Source: Actinomycetota bacterium (GTDB lineage: Bacteria > Actinomycetota > CADDZG01 > WHSQ01). From it: 64,000 nt of DNA. The stretch's first letter is position 1. Each line of letters begins with the position of its first letter. The stretch is taken from assembly GCA_030446465.1 (NCBI GenBank), contig JAUJNI010000001.1, positions 233,859 to 297,858 on the forward strand, written 5' to 3'. The notes below the pieces were generated by a model. It worked only from the letters and a program-made list of their open reading frames with translations, was not told where the DNA came from and made no database searches. Below are positions 18,219 to 28,493 of this stretch, piece by piece. The translations under genes and the position numbers were made by a program.

Positions 18219-18781
18219 TGGCTCTTGCCCGCGACCCAGAACCACTGCGCGAAGCGTTGGGAGGGATCGTCCTCGAGAAGATGCGCCGTCGCCATCTCCG
18301 TCGTGTGCTGGCGATCGAGGCTCAGGTCTATCCGCGTCCGTGGAGCCCCACGCTCTTCTTATCCGAGATCGCGCAGAAGAACACCCGCTCCTATCTGGTC
18401 GCCCGCCACCAGGGACAGGTCGTGGGGTATGCGGGCATGATGTTCACCGGACGAGAAGCACATGTCACCAACATCGCGGTCGACCCGGCGTTCCACGGAC
18501 GCAAGGTGGGGAGCCGGCTGCTGGTTGCACTTGTCACCGAGGCGATAGCTAGGGGCGCCGAGACGCTGTCGCTCGAGGTACGGGTGTCAAACGCCAACGC
18601 TCAGGCGATGTACGCCAAGTTCGGCTTCTCGGTGGTCGGTGTACGCAAGGGTTACTACGTCGAGACCAACGAAGACGCGCTGGTCATGGTGGCCGAGGGT
18701 GCGTCCTCGACCGACTACCGGCTCAGGCTCCAACGCATTCGGGACGAGCTCGCCACCGGCGATCGGGGTGGGCATGGGTAG
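18218..18781 (+). CDS. rimI: Ribosomal-protein S18 alanine N-acetyltransferase-like RimI
   Basis: GNAT enzyme predicted to acetylate the N-terminus of ribosomal protein S18 or other proteins. The core (about residues 22-170) has AIEAQVYPRPWSPTLFLSEI, the RimI-type substrate segment, and the acetyl-CoA loop around AVDPAFHGRKVGSRLL, then NANAQAMYAKFGF. The ATG overlapping the tsaB stop is preferred; ATG at 18185 is also in frame. The position between tsaB and tsaD is the standard actinobacterial arrangement. The protein is about 30 residues longer than E. coli RimI, at both ends. Confidence 0.88.
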   Translation: MALARDPEPLREALGGIVLEKMRRRHLRRVLAIEAQVYPRPWSPTLFLSEIAQKNTRSYLVARHQGQVVGYAGMMFTGREAHVTNIAVDPAFHGRKVGSRLLVALVTEAIARGAETLSLEVRVSNANAQAMYAKFGFSVVGVRKGYYVETNEDALVMVAEGASSTDYRLRLQRIRDELATGDRGGHG

Positions 18782-18899
18782 GCTCCCCACTCGCCCGCCC
18801 TGGCCCGTGGACTTGGAGGGCGTGGGTCCGTCCCAACAGTCCGGCCCCCGCACGGCCGTACGGCCGCAGCCTCTGCAGGAGTGGGACCAGGAGACGCTC

Positions 18900-19898
18900 G
18901 TGCTCGGGATCGAGACCTCGTGCGATGAGACCTCTGCCTCGGTGGTGAAGGGGGGCCGGGAGATCCTGTCCAACGTCATTGCGTCGCAGACGGATCTTCA
19001 CCGCGCCTACGGGGGGATCGTTCCCGAGATAGCTTCTCGAGCCCACGTCGAGGTACTCACGCCGGTCATTCGCGAGGCTCTGCTGCAGGCGGATGCGACC
19101 TTTTGGGATCTCGATGGAGTAGCGGCGACGCTGGGGCCCGGCCTCATCGGCTCTCTGCTCGTGGGTGTGGCGGAAGCAAAGTCGATAGCGGCGGTACTCG
19201 ACATCCCGTTCGTCGGAGTCAACCACCTCGAGGCCCACATCTACTCGAGCTTTCTCGGCGATCCCGGGGCGGCGTGGCCGGCGGTCGTGCTGCTCATCTC
19301 GGGAGGACATACCTTGCTTATCCATGCCCGCGGGGATGGGGACTACGAGGTACTCGGGGGCACCGTGGATGATGCAGCGGGAGAGGCATTCGACAAGGTC
19401 GCACGCTTTCTCGGCCTCGACTATCCGGGGGGGCCGGAGATAGACAGACTCTCTCTCCTAGGTGACGGAGATGCGATCGCCTTTCCCCGCAGCATGATCG
19501 ACGAGCCCGGCTTCGACGTCTCCTACTCCGGGCTGAAGACATCGGTCATCAACTACGTCCGGCGGGCAGAGGCGCGTGGTGAGGAGGTGTCGGTCCCTGA
19601 CGTCGCGGCCTCGTTCCAGCAGGCGGTGGTCGACATCCAAGTGCACAAGACGATGGCGGCCGTCGACCACACCGACGGCGAGCGAGTGTTCCTCTGTGGC
19701 GGCGTGGCGGCGAACTCGGGGCTGCGCCGGGGGCTCGAGCAGGCCTGCGAGCGGCGGGGCCTGAGCTTCTACGTCCCCTCCATGGAGCTGTGCACGGACA
19801 ACGGCGCAATGGTCGCCGCCTGTGGCACTGCCCTTCTCAGAAGGGGCCGCTACAGCGCCCTCGACACGGCCCCCGATCCGAATCTGCCACTGGTCTGA
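18900..19898 (+). CDS. tsaD: tRNA N6-adenosine threonylcarbamoyltransferase TsaD
   Basis: Catalytic subunit that transfers threonylcarbamoyl to A37 of tRNA. It opens LGIETSCDETSASVV, has the metal-binding NHLEAH motif (two His), LLISGGHTLL, DDAAGEAFDK and the C-terminal SMELCTDNGAMVA with the third metal ligand. The GTG at 18900 is chosen because AGGAG lies six bases upstream and it gives 332 aa, the usual size. An in-frame ATG at 18774 would add a Pro-rich 42-residue lead with no family counterpart, although it would overlap rimI as neighbouring genes here do. Confidence 0.93.
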   Translation: MLGIETSCDETSASVVKGGREILSNVIASQTDLHRAYGGIVPEIASRAHVEVLTPVIREALLQADATFWDLDGVAATLGPGLIGSLLVGVAEAKSIAAVLDIPFVGVNHLEAHIYSSFLGDPGAAWPAVVLLISGGHTLLIHARGDGDYEVLGGTVDDAAGEAFDKVARFLGLDYPGGPEIDRLSLLGDGDAIAFPRSMIDEPGFDVSYSGLKTSVINYVRRAEARGEEVSVPDVAASFQQAVVDIQVHKTMAAVDHTDGERVFLCGGVAANSGLRRGLEQACERRGLSFYVPSMELCTDNGAMVAACGTALLRRGRYSALDTAPDPNLPLV

Positions 19899-19912
19899 CG
19901 CCGCGGACGGAC

Positions 19913-20023
19913 GTCCAACGTTGATGTGGCGCCGGTGACGGGGGCCCGATTAACAATGGACGGAGAGCAGCCCGGTCCAGCGTTGGTGTGGCGCCCGTGA
20001 CGGGGGGCCGATTAACAATGGAC
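19913..20023. repeat. Two 49-bp direct repeats with GTCCA...TGGAC ends
   Basis: Copy 1 is 19913-19961 and copy 2 is 19975-20023. They differ at four of 49 positions. Each begins GTCCA and ends TGGAC, so each is an imperfect palindrome able to fold. Internal blocks TGTGGCGCC, GTGACGGGGG and CCGATTAACAA are shared. The ends match the reverse complement of the GTCCATTG elements at 9639 and 57257, so I group them as one loose family. Confidence 0.75.
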
Positions 20024-20047
20024 CGTTCGGGCGTCCCAGGCGGGCGT

Positions 20048-20076
20048 TTGACCGACCTCCTACCCCCGGTTACTCT
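20048..20076 (+). promoter_or_regulatory. Candidate groESL promoter
   Basis: A -35 box TTGACC (20048-20053) is followed after exactly 17 bases by a -10-like TACTCT (20071-20076). The CIRCE operator starts at the last base of the -10 box, placing the repressor over the transcription start. Predicted by pattern only. Confidence 0.65.
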
Positions 20077-20102
20077 TAGCACTCAGGCAATGCGAGTGCT
20101 AA
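20076..20102. promoter_or_regulatory. CIRCE element (HrcA operator)
   Basis: A perfect TTAGCACTC, nine-base spacer, GAGTGCTAA inverted repeat, identical to the CIRCE consensus. HrcA bound here represses groESL until heat or misfolding stress. No hrcA gene is in the window. The start of groES is 33 bp downstream. Confidence 0.97.
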
Positions 20103-20135
20103 ACCGTCAGGCAAGACCGAGTTCAGGAGGTACGC

Positions 20136-20438
20136 ATGGCAACCGCCACCAAGACCCTCAAGCCGCTCGAGGACCGCATCCTGGTCCGCCCCGAGGAAGG
20201 GGAAGAGACCACCGCCTCCGGCATCGTCATACCGGACACCGCCAAGGAGAAGCCCCAGGAGGGCACCGTCCTCGCCGTGGGGCCGGGGAAGCGCAGCGAC
20301 TCCGGCGACCTCATTCCCATGGATGTCAAAGAAGGCGACCGGGTCGTCTACTCGAAGTACGGCGGCACGGACATCAAGCTCGAAGGTGAGGACGTGTTGA
20401 TCCTTTCGGCCCGCGACGTGCTCGCAATCGTTGGCTGA
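20136..20438 (+). CDS. groES: Co-chaperonin GroES
   Basis: Ten-kDa lid of the GroEL chaperonin. The 100-aa product has [20 protein letters not shown] (mobile loop containing the GroEL-binding residues), then [10 protein letters not shown] and the conserved [19 protein letters not shown] end. An AGGAGG site lies seven bases before ATG. Expression should be under HrcA/CIRCE control. It is followed by groEL after a 71-bp gap that contains a strong hairpin. Confidence 0.97.
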   Translation: MATATKTLKPLEDRILVRPEEGEETTASGIVIPDTAKEKPQEGTVLAVGPGKRSDSGDLIPMDVKEGDRVVYSKYGGTDIKLEGEDVLILSARDVLAIVG

Positions 20439-20463
20439 TCGGAGTCACGGCAGGACATCAAGA

Positions 20464-20488
20464 GGTGCAGGGGCCAGGCCCCTGCACC
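20464..20488. promoter_or_regulatory. 25-bp near-perfect palindrome between groES and groEL
   Basis: GGTGCAGGGGCC (20464-20475) and GGCCCCTGCACC (20477-20488) pair perfectly around a single A. It lies 26 nt downstream of groES and 21 nt upstream of groEL. It could form a very stable hairpin that limits read-through, stabilises the groES message or sets the groES:groEL ratio; none of this is shown. Confidence 0.6.
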
Positions 20489-20500
20489 GTTCGCGAGTGA

Positions 20501-22161
<1,661 letters not shown>

Positions 22162-22184
22162 AAACCCGCACGGTTCAGAGCAGC

Positions 22185-22216
22185 AAAAAAGGCCCGGCGT
22201 CGACGCCGGGCCTTTC
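22185..22216. terminator. Bidirectional intrinsic terminator between groEL and the M23 gene
   Basis: A 22-bp perfect palindrome GGCCCGGCGTCGACGCCGGGCC spans 22191-22212. AAAAAA precedes it (22185-22190) and TTTCC follows. Read from the minus strand the A-run becomes a T-run, so it should terminate the convergent M23 gene well, and groEL more weakly. Confidence 0.85.
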
Positions 22217-22228
22217 CTATGGGGCTGG

Positions 22229-23536
22229 CTACGGCAGATAGGCCATTGGATCGACCGGGTTCCCGTTGACCCGTACCTCGAAGTGGAGATGGTCGCCCGT
22301 GCAGGAGCCGGTGCATCCAACGTAGCCGATCACCTGGCCCTGGCTCACCGAAGACCCGTTCGACGTGTTGAAGGCGGACATGTGTCCGTAGAGCGTCGAG
22401 ATGCCGCCGCCGTGGTCGAGCGTCACGGCGTTTCCGTACGCCGAGTACGCGCCGGCCAGAATCACCCTGCCCGCTTTCGCAGCGACGATTGGCTGGCCGG
22501 TCACACCGTCGATGTCGATGCCGGTGTGCATCCCTCCCCAGCGGGGGCCATAGGGCGACGTGACGGGCCCGTTGAGCGGCCAGATGAAGCCCTGCGAGGA
22601 GCCGCCCGTGGTGACGACCGGAGGGGTCGATGTAGTCGGAGGAGGGTTCGGACCGCCGGTCGAGGACGAGGTTTGGTCCTGAGCGGACTCCGCAGCTTGA
22701 GCGCCTCCGCAGCTCTCCGCAGCCTCCGCAGCCTCCGCAGCCTCCGCAGCCTCCGCAGCCTCCGCAGCCCTTGCAGCCTCGGCAGCCCTTGCAGCCTCGG
22801 CCGCCGCCTCCTCCGCCGCCGCGGCCTGTGCCGCCTCTATTCGCCGCTGTATGTCCCGGGACTCGGCGAGGAGGTCTCCCTCGTGCCTCTTGTCCTCCTC
22901 CAGCTTGGTCGTCACTTGGTTCAGGCGCGCAGCGAGCTCGGTACGGTCCGCGGACAGCTGATCGTTCAGCTCCGACTTGTCCGCCAGGGTGGCAGAGAGC
23001 TCGTTCTGCTTGGCAAGGAGCTCTCGGTTGTCTCTCTCGATCAACACCTTCAGGCGGCCGTATTCGATCAGCTCATCGGTGTTCTCTTGGGCAGCGACAC
23101 CGAGTAGCTCGATCCGCTCGTTCAAATCGGTGAGGGATGTCGCCTGGAACAGCACATCGAGCGTGTCGGTGGTCCCGGATTTGTAGAGATCAACGGCCTG
23201 TTGGGTTGCGAGGCGCTCGACCGAGGCTATGCGCTTGGCGGTTCGGTCGACGCGGGCCTGCACCGTGCGGATGTCGGTTTCGATTGTGGCCACGCGCGCG
23301 TCCAGGGCGTTGATCGCGATTTGCAGATCGGTGATGTCGGCGCTGAGCCGGTCGATCTCCCCACGAAGAGACCGACTCTGCTCCGAGCGCGCCTCGATAC
23401 GGTCACGGAGCTGCTCGAGCTGGTTCCGGTTCTCTTGGAGTTCGTCTTGAGGGTCCGCGAGGGAACCCACTGCGGGAATGAGGAGGGTGCAAAGGAGGGT
23501 CGCGGCCAGCGTTGCGCGCTTCAACCTTCCCTGCAA
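22229..23536 (-). CDS. Secreted M23 (LytM) peptidase with long coiled coil
   Basis: Likely cell-wall amidase activator or endopeptidase. The 435-aa protein has a signal peptide (residues 1-28, ending near SLADP), a long coiled coil (about 30-230) and a low-complexity Ala/Glu segment (about 236-280), then a Pro/Thr/Ser linker and the M23 domain (about 310-435). The zinc-site motifs HTGIDID and DHLHFEV are present and the domain ends in VNGNPVDPMAYLP, so it should be able to bind zinc. The overall plan (coiled coil plus LytM) is like EnvC-type division proteins. The TTG start has AGGAG seven bases upstream. Confidence 0.92.
   Translation of the reverse strand: MQGRLKRATLAATLLCTLLIPAVGSLADPQDELQENRNQLEQLRDRIEARSEQSRSLRGEIDRLSADITDLQIAINALDARVATIETDIRTVQARVDRTAKRIASVERLATQQAVDLYKSGTTDTLDVLFQATSLTDLNERIELLGVAAQENTDELIEYGRLKVLIERDNRELLAKQNELSATLADKSELNDQLSADRTELAARLNQVTTKLEEDKRHEGDLLAESRDIQRRIEAAQAAAAEEAAAEAARAAEAARAAEAAEAAEAAEAAEAAESCGGAQAAESAQDQTSSSTGGPNPPPTTSTPPVVTTGGSSQGFIWPLNGPVTSPYGPRWGGMHTGIDIDGVTGQPIVAAKAGRVILAGAYSAYGNAVTLDHGGGISTLYGHMSAFNTSNGSSVSQGQVIGYVGCTGSCTGDHLHFEVRVNGNPVDPMAYLP
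22715..22806. repeat. Nine-nt tandem repeat inside the M23 gene
   Basis: Units of GCCTCCGCA (plus strand) repeat about seven times and then degrade into GCCCTTGCA/GCCTCGGCA variants. On the coding strand they give Glu-Ala-Ala triplets. The flanking SCGGAQ residues look like the same unit read in another frame, consistent with past slippage that was compensated a few codons later. Confidence 0.8.
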
Positions 23537-23880
23537 ATCATCAACTCCTCTGCACTAGGTGGGACAGACCCCGCGAGAGCCGTCTTGGTGTCCGGCCGCC
23601 TTCGGAAGGAGGCCGCCGGGCATCCTGCCATACGATTTCGGTGAGAGGCAAGCAGGTGCCTCTCCCTCCAGCGTTCGTGGCCCACAGCTCAGTCCCTTTG
23701 TGGCGGAGCGCCAAAGGAGGGGCCAAACGCTTCTATGAGGGGGGCCTATCCTCTCGTCACGGCCCCGTTTGCTATCCTGCGGAGTGTTATAGGAGTGTAG
23801 CTAGAGTGTGTCTGAGGGCCCTAGCGCTAGTCCCGCTCCCTTCCTGTGGCACAACCGTCGGCTAAGACGAAGGAGACAGC
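23537..23880. other. 344-bp divergent intergenic region with several hairpins
   Basis: Non-coding gap between the M23 gene (minus) and sat (plus). Visible hairpins include GAGAGGCA-AGCAGG-TGCCTCTC (23643-23664, perfect 8-bp stem), an imperfect stem near 23593-23620 (GGCCGCC/GGCGGCC-type) and CCTTTGTGGCG/CGCCAAAGG near 23695-23717. A perfect 10-bp palindrome CTAGCGCTAG lies at 23821-23830, 51 bp before sat. I could not match either strand to the cyclic-di-AMP, SAM or cobalamin riboswitches, but the density of structure on the leader side of the M23 gene is notable. sat has GAAGGAGA before its ATG. Confidence 0.6.
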
Positions 23881-25062
23881 ATGCCAAGCACGCTCAAGGA
23901 CGTCCCCGGCTTCCAGCCCCACGGCGGGGCGTTGGAGCTGCGGATCGCGGGCCAGGAGGACATCTCCACCAGCAGCAGGGAGGCTGCTTCCCTGCCGACG
24001 ATCGACGTGAAATCGCGACGCGTCCTCTCGGATCTCGAGCTGCTGGCGGTAGGGGCCGTCTCTCCCAACCGAGGGTTCATGACGAGGGCCGACTACGAAC
24101 CTGTGTGCCGCGAGATGCGGCTCTCGAACGGGCTGCCGTGGAGTCTTCCCATCACGCTGTCTGCGACGGAACAAGAGGCAGAGGCACTGAAGACGGGGGA
24201 CCGTGCGGCGCTCGTCCACGAGGGCCGGCCGGTGGCCACCATCGACGTCGAAGACGTCTTTGACTACGACCCTCGCGAGGAGGCCGAGCTCACTTACAGG
24301 ACGACAGACGAGAATCATCCCGGGGTGGCGTATCTCTATTCCCAGGGCCCTTACTACGTTGGTGGTGAGGTGACTGTGCTCGAGAACGTCTTCGCGCACG
24401 AGTTCTCCGAGTACCGCATGACGCCGTTTCAGCTGCGCGAGAAGATTGCGGAGCGCGGCTGGAAGACGGTGGTCGCCTTTCAGACCAGAAACCCGATCCA
24501 TCGCGCGCACGAGTACCTCACCAAGGTCGCCCTCGAGGGGGTGGACGGTCTCGTCATCCACCCACTGGTGGGAGGCACCAAGGGAGACGACATCCCGGCG
24601 GACACGCGCATGAGGTGTTACGGAGTCTTGATGGACAACTACTACCCGCACGACCGCGTGATGCTGTCGGTCTTTCCCGCCGCGATGCGCTACGCGGGCC
24701 CCCGGGAAGCGATCTGGCATGCCCTGCTGAGAAAGAACTACGGGATGACCCATTTCATCGTGGGCCGCGACCACGCCGGGGTCGGCGACTACTACGGCAC
24801 CTACGACGCTCAGCAGATCTTCGATGAGTTCGAGGCGGGTGAGCTCGGCATCTGGCCGCTCAAGTTCGAGCACTCGTTCTTTTGCAAGACCTGCAACTCG
24901 ATGGCGTCGGCCAAGACGTGCCCCCACGAAAAGACTGATCATGTGCACCTGTCCGGGACGCAGGTGCGCCAGATGCTCACCGAAGGGGTCGAGCCTCCCG
25001 CGGAGTTCTCGCGGCCTGAGGTAGCCCGCATCCTGATCGAAGACGCAAGGCGTCGTAGCTAG
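23881..25062 (+). CDS. sat: Sulfate adenylyltransferase (ATP sulfurylase) Sat
   Basis: Makes adenosine-5'-phosphosulfate (APS) from sulfate and ATP. The 393-aa single-chain enzyme has the nucleotide motif [11 protein letters not shown] at residues 201-211, [10 protein letters not shown], the [17 protein letters not shown] block, and a zinc-like cluster [14 protein letters not shown] near the C-terminus. This is the Sat form, not CysND. It starts the cassette sat, AP-superfamily gene, cysC, PHP gene, all on the plus strand and closely spaced, so the product APS is probably passed on to PAPS rather than to a reductase within this unit. Confidence 0.96.
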   Translation: MPSTLKDVPGFQPHGGALELRIAGQEDISTSSREAASLPTIDVKSRRVLSDLELLAVGAVSPNRGFMTRADYEPVCREMRLSNGLPWSLPITLSATEQEAEALKTGDRAALVHEGRPVATIDVEDVFDYDPREEAELTYRTTDENHPGVAYLYSQGPYYVGGEVTVLENVFAHEFSEYRMTPFQLREKIAERGWKTVVAFQTRNPIHRAHEYLTKVALEGVDGLVIHPLVGGTKGDDIPADTRMRCYGVLMDNYYPHDRVMLSVFPAAMRYAGPREAIWHALLRKNYGMTHFIVGRDHAGVGDYYGTYDAQQIFDEFEAGELGIWPLKFEHSFFCKTCNSMASAKTCPHEKTDHVHLSGTQVRQMLTEGVEPPAEFSRPEVARILIEDARRRS

Positions 25063-25072
25063 GAGGAGGGTC

Positions 25073-26524
25073 ATGGGTCTGCTGGACAAGCTGAAGAAGA
25101 AGACCGAGGCTGCGGACGCCCCCACGACCGGGGGCAAGCGTCAAAAGGTCATGGTGATTGGGCTCGATTGCGCGCCGCCGCAGCACGTCTTCGACGAATA
25201 CTCAGACGACATCCCGAACATCACGAAGCTGCGCGACAACGGTGTGTGGGGGCCGCTGGAATCGATAGTTCCCCCGATCACCGTGCCGGCGTGGATGTGC
25301 ATGATGACTTCCAAGGACCCAGGAACACTGGGGATCTACGGCTTCAGAAACCGTAAGGACCACACTTACGATGGCCTCGCGTTCGCGACGTCATGGGCGA
25401 TCAAGGAGCCCACGGTCTGGGACATTCTCTCGGAGGCCGGCAAAGACTGCATCGTGATGTCGGTGCCCCCGTCATATCCACCAAAGCCTTTGAAGGGTGT
25501 GCAGGTTGGTTGCTTTCTGACTCCTAGCGACGATGCCGAATACACCTATCCCAAGGAGCTAAAGGCCGAGCTCAAGGCGAACGTGGGCGAGTATATCTTC
25601 GACATTCGCAACTTCCGCACCGACAACACGCAGTACATCATCGACGAGGCCTACCGGATGACCGAGGCTCGCTTCCAGAACGCCGACTATCTTCTTTCGA
25701 CGAAGCCATGGGACTTCTTCATGATGGTGGAGATGGGACCAGACCGTCTCAACCACGGAATATGGAGCTACATAGACCCCAACCATCCTCGCCATGACCC
25801 TGGGAATCCATATAAGGAGTCCCTGCGTGATTACTACCGCTATCTGGACGGCAAGATCGGCGAGCTGCTCGATAAGTACGCCGACGACGACACGACCGTC
25901 CTCGTTGTCTCGGACCATGGAGCCAAAGCAATGGTCGGCGGCGTGTGTTTCAACGAATGGCTGCGCAATGAGGGATACCTCTCGTTCGAGGGCGACATGC
26001 CTTCGGTGATCACGCCCATCAACAAGATGGTGATCGACTGGGCGAACACCAAGGCCTGGGGCGATGGCGGTTACTACGGACGTCTGTTCTTGAACGTCGA
26101 GGGGCGTGAACCAAACGGGGCGATCCCCGCGGGCGACTACGAGCGCGTCCGCACCGAGCTGATCGAGAAGATCGAGGCCATGGTGGACCACGAGGGAAAC
26201 CCGCTCGGCAACAAGGCGCTCAAGCCGGAGGAGATCTACACGGTTCAAAATGGCGTTCCTCCGGATCTGATCGTGATCTTCGGCGCGCTCAGGTGGCGCT
26301 CGGTGGGATCACTGGGGCATGGCTCGATCTACACCTTCGAGAACGACACCGGGCCCGACGAGGCCAACCACGCCGAGCACGGCATCTTCATCATGAACAA
26401 TGCACCCGGGCAGCAGGGTGGCGATCGGGAGGGCCTTCACCTGTGGGACGTGCACAGCACGATCCTCGACCTCTTCGGGCTCGAGCCGGCACCCGGCGCG
26501 CTGGGCAAGTCAGCACTGAAGTAG
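25073..26524 (+). CDS. Alkaline-phosphatase-superfamily phosphodiesterase/nucleotide pyrophosphatase-like
   Basis: A 483-aa protein of the type I phosphodiesterase/nucleotide pyrophosphatase fold. Metal ligand Asp is in VIGLDC (Asp32), the nucleophile is Thr70 in PPITVPAW, a DHG motif (VVSDHGA) supplies further ligands, and a His near EANHAEHGIF completes the site. No signal peptide is present, so it acts in the cytoplasm. The AGGAGG before ATG is strong. It lies between sat and cysC, which suggests a role with APS or PAPS (hydrolysis of the sulfo-nucleotide, or of pyrophosphate-linked by-products) but the substrate is not shown. Confidence 0.85.
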   Translation: MGLLDKLKKKTEAADAPTTGGKRQKVMVIGLDCAPPQHVFDEYSDDIPNITKLRDNGVWGPLESIVPPITVPAWMCMMTSKDPGTLGIYGFRNRKDHTYDGLAFATSWAIKEPTVWDILSEAGKDCIVMSVPPSYPPKPLKGVQVGCFLTPSDDAEYTYPKELKAELKANVGEYIFDIRNFRTDNTQYIIDEAYRMTEARFQNADYLLSTKPWDFFMMVEMGPDRLNHGIWSYIDPNHPRHDPGNPYKESLRDYYRYLDGKIGELLDKYADDDTTVLVVSDHGAKAMVGGVCFNEWLRNEGYLSFEGDMPSVITPINKMVIDWANTKAWGDGGYYGRLFLNVEGREPNGAIPAGDYERVRTELIEKIEAMVDHEGNPLGNKALKPEEIYTVQNGVPPDLIVIFGALRWRSVGSLGHGSIYTFENDTGPDEANHAEHGIFIMNNAPGQQGGDREGLHLWDVHSTILDLFGLEPAPGALGKSALK

Positions 26525-26590
26525 CCACCGGCTCTCTTCGACCTGTCGGCTGGTCGGCCTTGACAGAGAGCCTCGAGTCAGGAGGAAGTC

Positions 26591-27136
26591 ATGAAGCAAG
26601 CTAATCGTGAGCGCGGTGTCGTGATCTGGTTCACCGGCCTCTCCGGTTCTGGAAAGACCACGATCGCCCACCGCTTGGAGGAGAAGCTTCTTACCGCCGG
26701 CGTTCCGGTCGAGCTCCTCGATGGCGATGTGGTGCGTGAGAACCTGAGCAAGGGCCTTGGCTTCTCGAAGGAAGATCGGGACACCAACATTCGAAGGATC
26801 GCATTCGTTGCTCACTTGCTGCAGAGAAACGGAGTGTTCGTCATCACCGCAGCCATATCTCCGTACCGAGCGATCCGAGAAGAGGCGCGCTCCATGATCA
26901 AAGACTTCGCCGAGGTCTACGCGAACGCCCCTCTCGAAGTGTGCGAGGAGCGTGACGTGAAGGGGCTCTACGCCAAGGCGCGGGCAGGAGAGATCAAAGG
27001 CTTCACCGGCATAGACGACCCCTACGAGCCCCCCTCTGGCCCCGAGGTCGAGTGCCGCACGGACCAAGAGTCCGTCGAAGAGTCGGTCCAAAAGGTTCTC
27101 GACAAGCTCGTCGAGCTCAAATACCTCGAGAGGTGA
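26591..27136 (+). CDS. cysC: Adenylylsulfate kinase CysC
   Basis: Phosphorylates APS to PAPS. The 181-aa protein has the P-loop GLSGSGKTT at residues 16-24, the [16 protein letters not shown] lid-region motif, the DTNIRRI segment and the [12 protein letters not shown] motif. The C-terminal [11 protein letters not shown] motif is also intact. AGGAGG precedes the ATG. The stop overlaps the PHP gene start as GTGA, coupling the two. Confidence 0.96.
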   Translation: MKQANRERGVVIWFTGLSGSGKTTIAHRLEEKLLTAGVPVELLDGDVVRENLSKGLGFSKEDRDTNIRRIAFVAHLLQRNGVFVITAAISPYRAIREEARSMIKDFAEVYANAPLEVCEERDVKGLYAKARAGEIKGFTGIDDPYEPPSGPEVECRTDQESVEESVQKVLDKLVELKYLER

Positions 27137-28029
27137 TCGACCTTCACGCGCACACCACCGTCTCCGATGGTGGTGACAGTCCCACTCAGTTGGTTCGCAA
27201 GGCGGCCGAGGCAGGTCTGTGGGCGCTCGCAGTGACGGATCACGACAACGACGCCGGGTGCGCCGACGCAGTGGCCGAAGGCGACAGGCTTGGCATCGAG
27301 GTGGTGCGTGGCGTCGAGATCTCGTGCGACGTCGAGGACCTCATCGATAGGGGGTACCACCCGAAGCAGCGCCCGACGATGCACCTGCTCGGGTACTTCG
27401 TACCGGCCGAGGACAACCCCCTGTCGAGCGCACTGGCCGAGCTGCAGCGAGCGCGGGCGAACCGCAACCAAACCATGGTTCAGCGACTCAACGACCTGGG
27501 GATCCCCCTGACGTTCGAGGAGGTCGAACGGGAGGCCGGTGGGCCGGGCGCCCAGATCGGGCGTCCTCACTTCGCGGCGGTGCTCGTCCGCCATAAGGCG
27601 GTGCCCGACTATCAGGCGGCGTTCGACCAGTATCTCGCCAAGGGCGCCAAGGCGTACATCGGACGCAAGCTCTACAAGCCTCATGACGCCATTTCGCTCA
27701 TGGCCTCGGCCGGAGTGGTCCCCGTGCTGGCTCACCCCTTCACGCTCCAGCTGGGGCTCGATGAGCTGGAGTCGCTGATCGACGAGCTGGTCGAAGCGGG
27801 CCTTGCAGGGGTGGAGGGCTACCACGGTGACCAATCGCTCGAGGATCAAGCCCCTCTGCGGGCACTGGCTCGCGACAAGAGCCTGGTGATCTCTGGTGGC
27901 AGCGACTATCACGGCGACATGGTTCCCGACAGGCGGTTGCCCGGCGGAAAGCGGGGCGTCATGGTGCCACCGGAAGCTTTGGACGAGCTGAAGCTTGCCG
28001 CCTCCAGGCTGGCTCGAGCGGCGAGCTGA
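27133..28029 (+). CDS. PHP-domain phosphoesterase, candidate PAP (3'-phosphoadenosine 5'-phosphate) phosphatase
   Basis: Polymerase-and-histidinol-phosphatase fold, 298 aa. The GTG at 27133 is preferred because the protein then begins [14 protein letters not shown], as in RNase AM/YciV proteins. Metal ligands are seen in DLHAHT, VTDHD, LLGYF-type positions, LAHPF and GGSDYHGD. Members of this family remove the 3' phosphate from nucleoside 3',5'-bisphosphates, including PAP, which is left over when PAPS is used. Being coupled to cysC, a PAP-recycling role is a reasonable inference. Confidence 0.85.
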   Translation: MIDLHAHTTVSDGGDSPTQLVRKAAEAGLWALAVTDHDNDAGCADAVAEGDRLGIEVVRGVEISCDVEDLIDRGYHPKQRPTMHLLGYFVPAEDNPLSSALAELQRARANRNQTMVQRLNDLGIPLTFEEVEREAGGPGAQIGRPHFAAVLVRHKAVPDYQAAFDQYLAKGAKAYIGRKLYKPHDAISLMASAGVVPVLAHPFTLQLGLDELESLIDELVEAGLAGVEGYHGDQSLEDQAPLRALARDKSLVISGGSDYHGDMVPDRRLPGGKRGVMVPPEALDELKLAASRLARAAS

Positions 28030-28451
28030 TGTTCGTCACCCGGGCCACCCGCCACGACAAAGCCGACCTCAAGGAGCTGTTGGATGGGCACGGGTGGGGC
28101 GATTCGAACCTCGACGAGGGGATGGCCTTCATCGCTCGCGACGGTCTCGTGGTCGGTTGCGTCCGTCTCATCGAGGTCGCGCCCCAGACGGTCGTCGTCG
28201 ACGACGTGCTGGTCAAGGAAGGGCGAAGAGGAGAGGGGATCGGCAGGCAGATGATGCAAGCCGCCATGAACGCACGGGGAGGGACCCTGTACCTCTGTTG
28301 CCACGAGGACCGGTTGCGCTTCTACTCCCACTTCGGGTTCGAGCAAATCGGCATCGAGCAGGCTCCCGAAGCGGTGGTGGACTACTGGAAAAAGGTCGAG
28401 GACTATCCGACGCCCGAGGGCCACGAGCACTTCTTTCTGAAGGCGCGTTAA
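28029..28451 (+). CDS. GNAT-family N-acetyltransferase
   Basis: A 140-aa protein starting at an ATG that overlaps the PHP stop. The acetyl-CoA loop is GRRGEGIGRQMMQAAM (about residues 62-77), followed by LYLCCHEDRLRFYSHFGFEQIG, the conserved C-terminal half of the fold. The acceptor substrate cannot be told. Last gene of the sulfate-activation unit. Confidence 0.85.
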   Translation: MFVTRATRHDKADLKELLDGHGWGDSNLDEGMAFIARDGLVVGCVRLIEVAPQTVVVDDVLVKEGRRGEGIGRQMMQAAMNARGGTLYLCCHEDRLRFYSHFGFEQIGIEQAPEAVVDYWKKVEDYPTPEGHEHFFLKAR

Positions 28452-28493
28452 GCGTTCTTACTCGCGGCGAACGAATCCGTTCGCTGCGTGCGC

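Noticed and set aside
18774-18899. N-terminal extension of TsaD
   Set aside because: Pro-rich, no family counterpart, and a better ribosome site exists for the GTG at 18900; kept as an alternative only.
22715-22806. CRISPR-like or satellite DNA
   Set aside because: Short in-frame 9-nt units inside a coding region.
23541-23726. 61-codon minus-strand frame upstream of the M23 gene
   Set aside because: Out of phase with the M23 gene, no ribosome site, and it lies within hairpin-rich leader sequence; treated as non-coding.
23537-23880. SAM or cobalamin riboswitch before sat, or cyclic-di-AMP riboswitch before the M23 gene
   Set aside because: None of the conserved core sequences I know for these classes was found on either strand.
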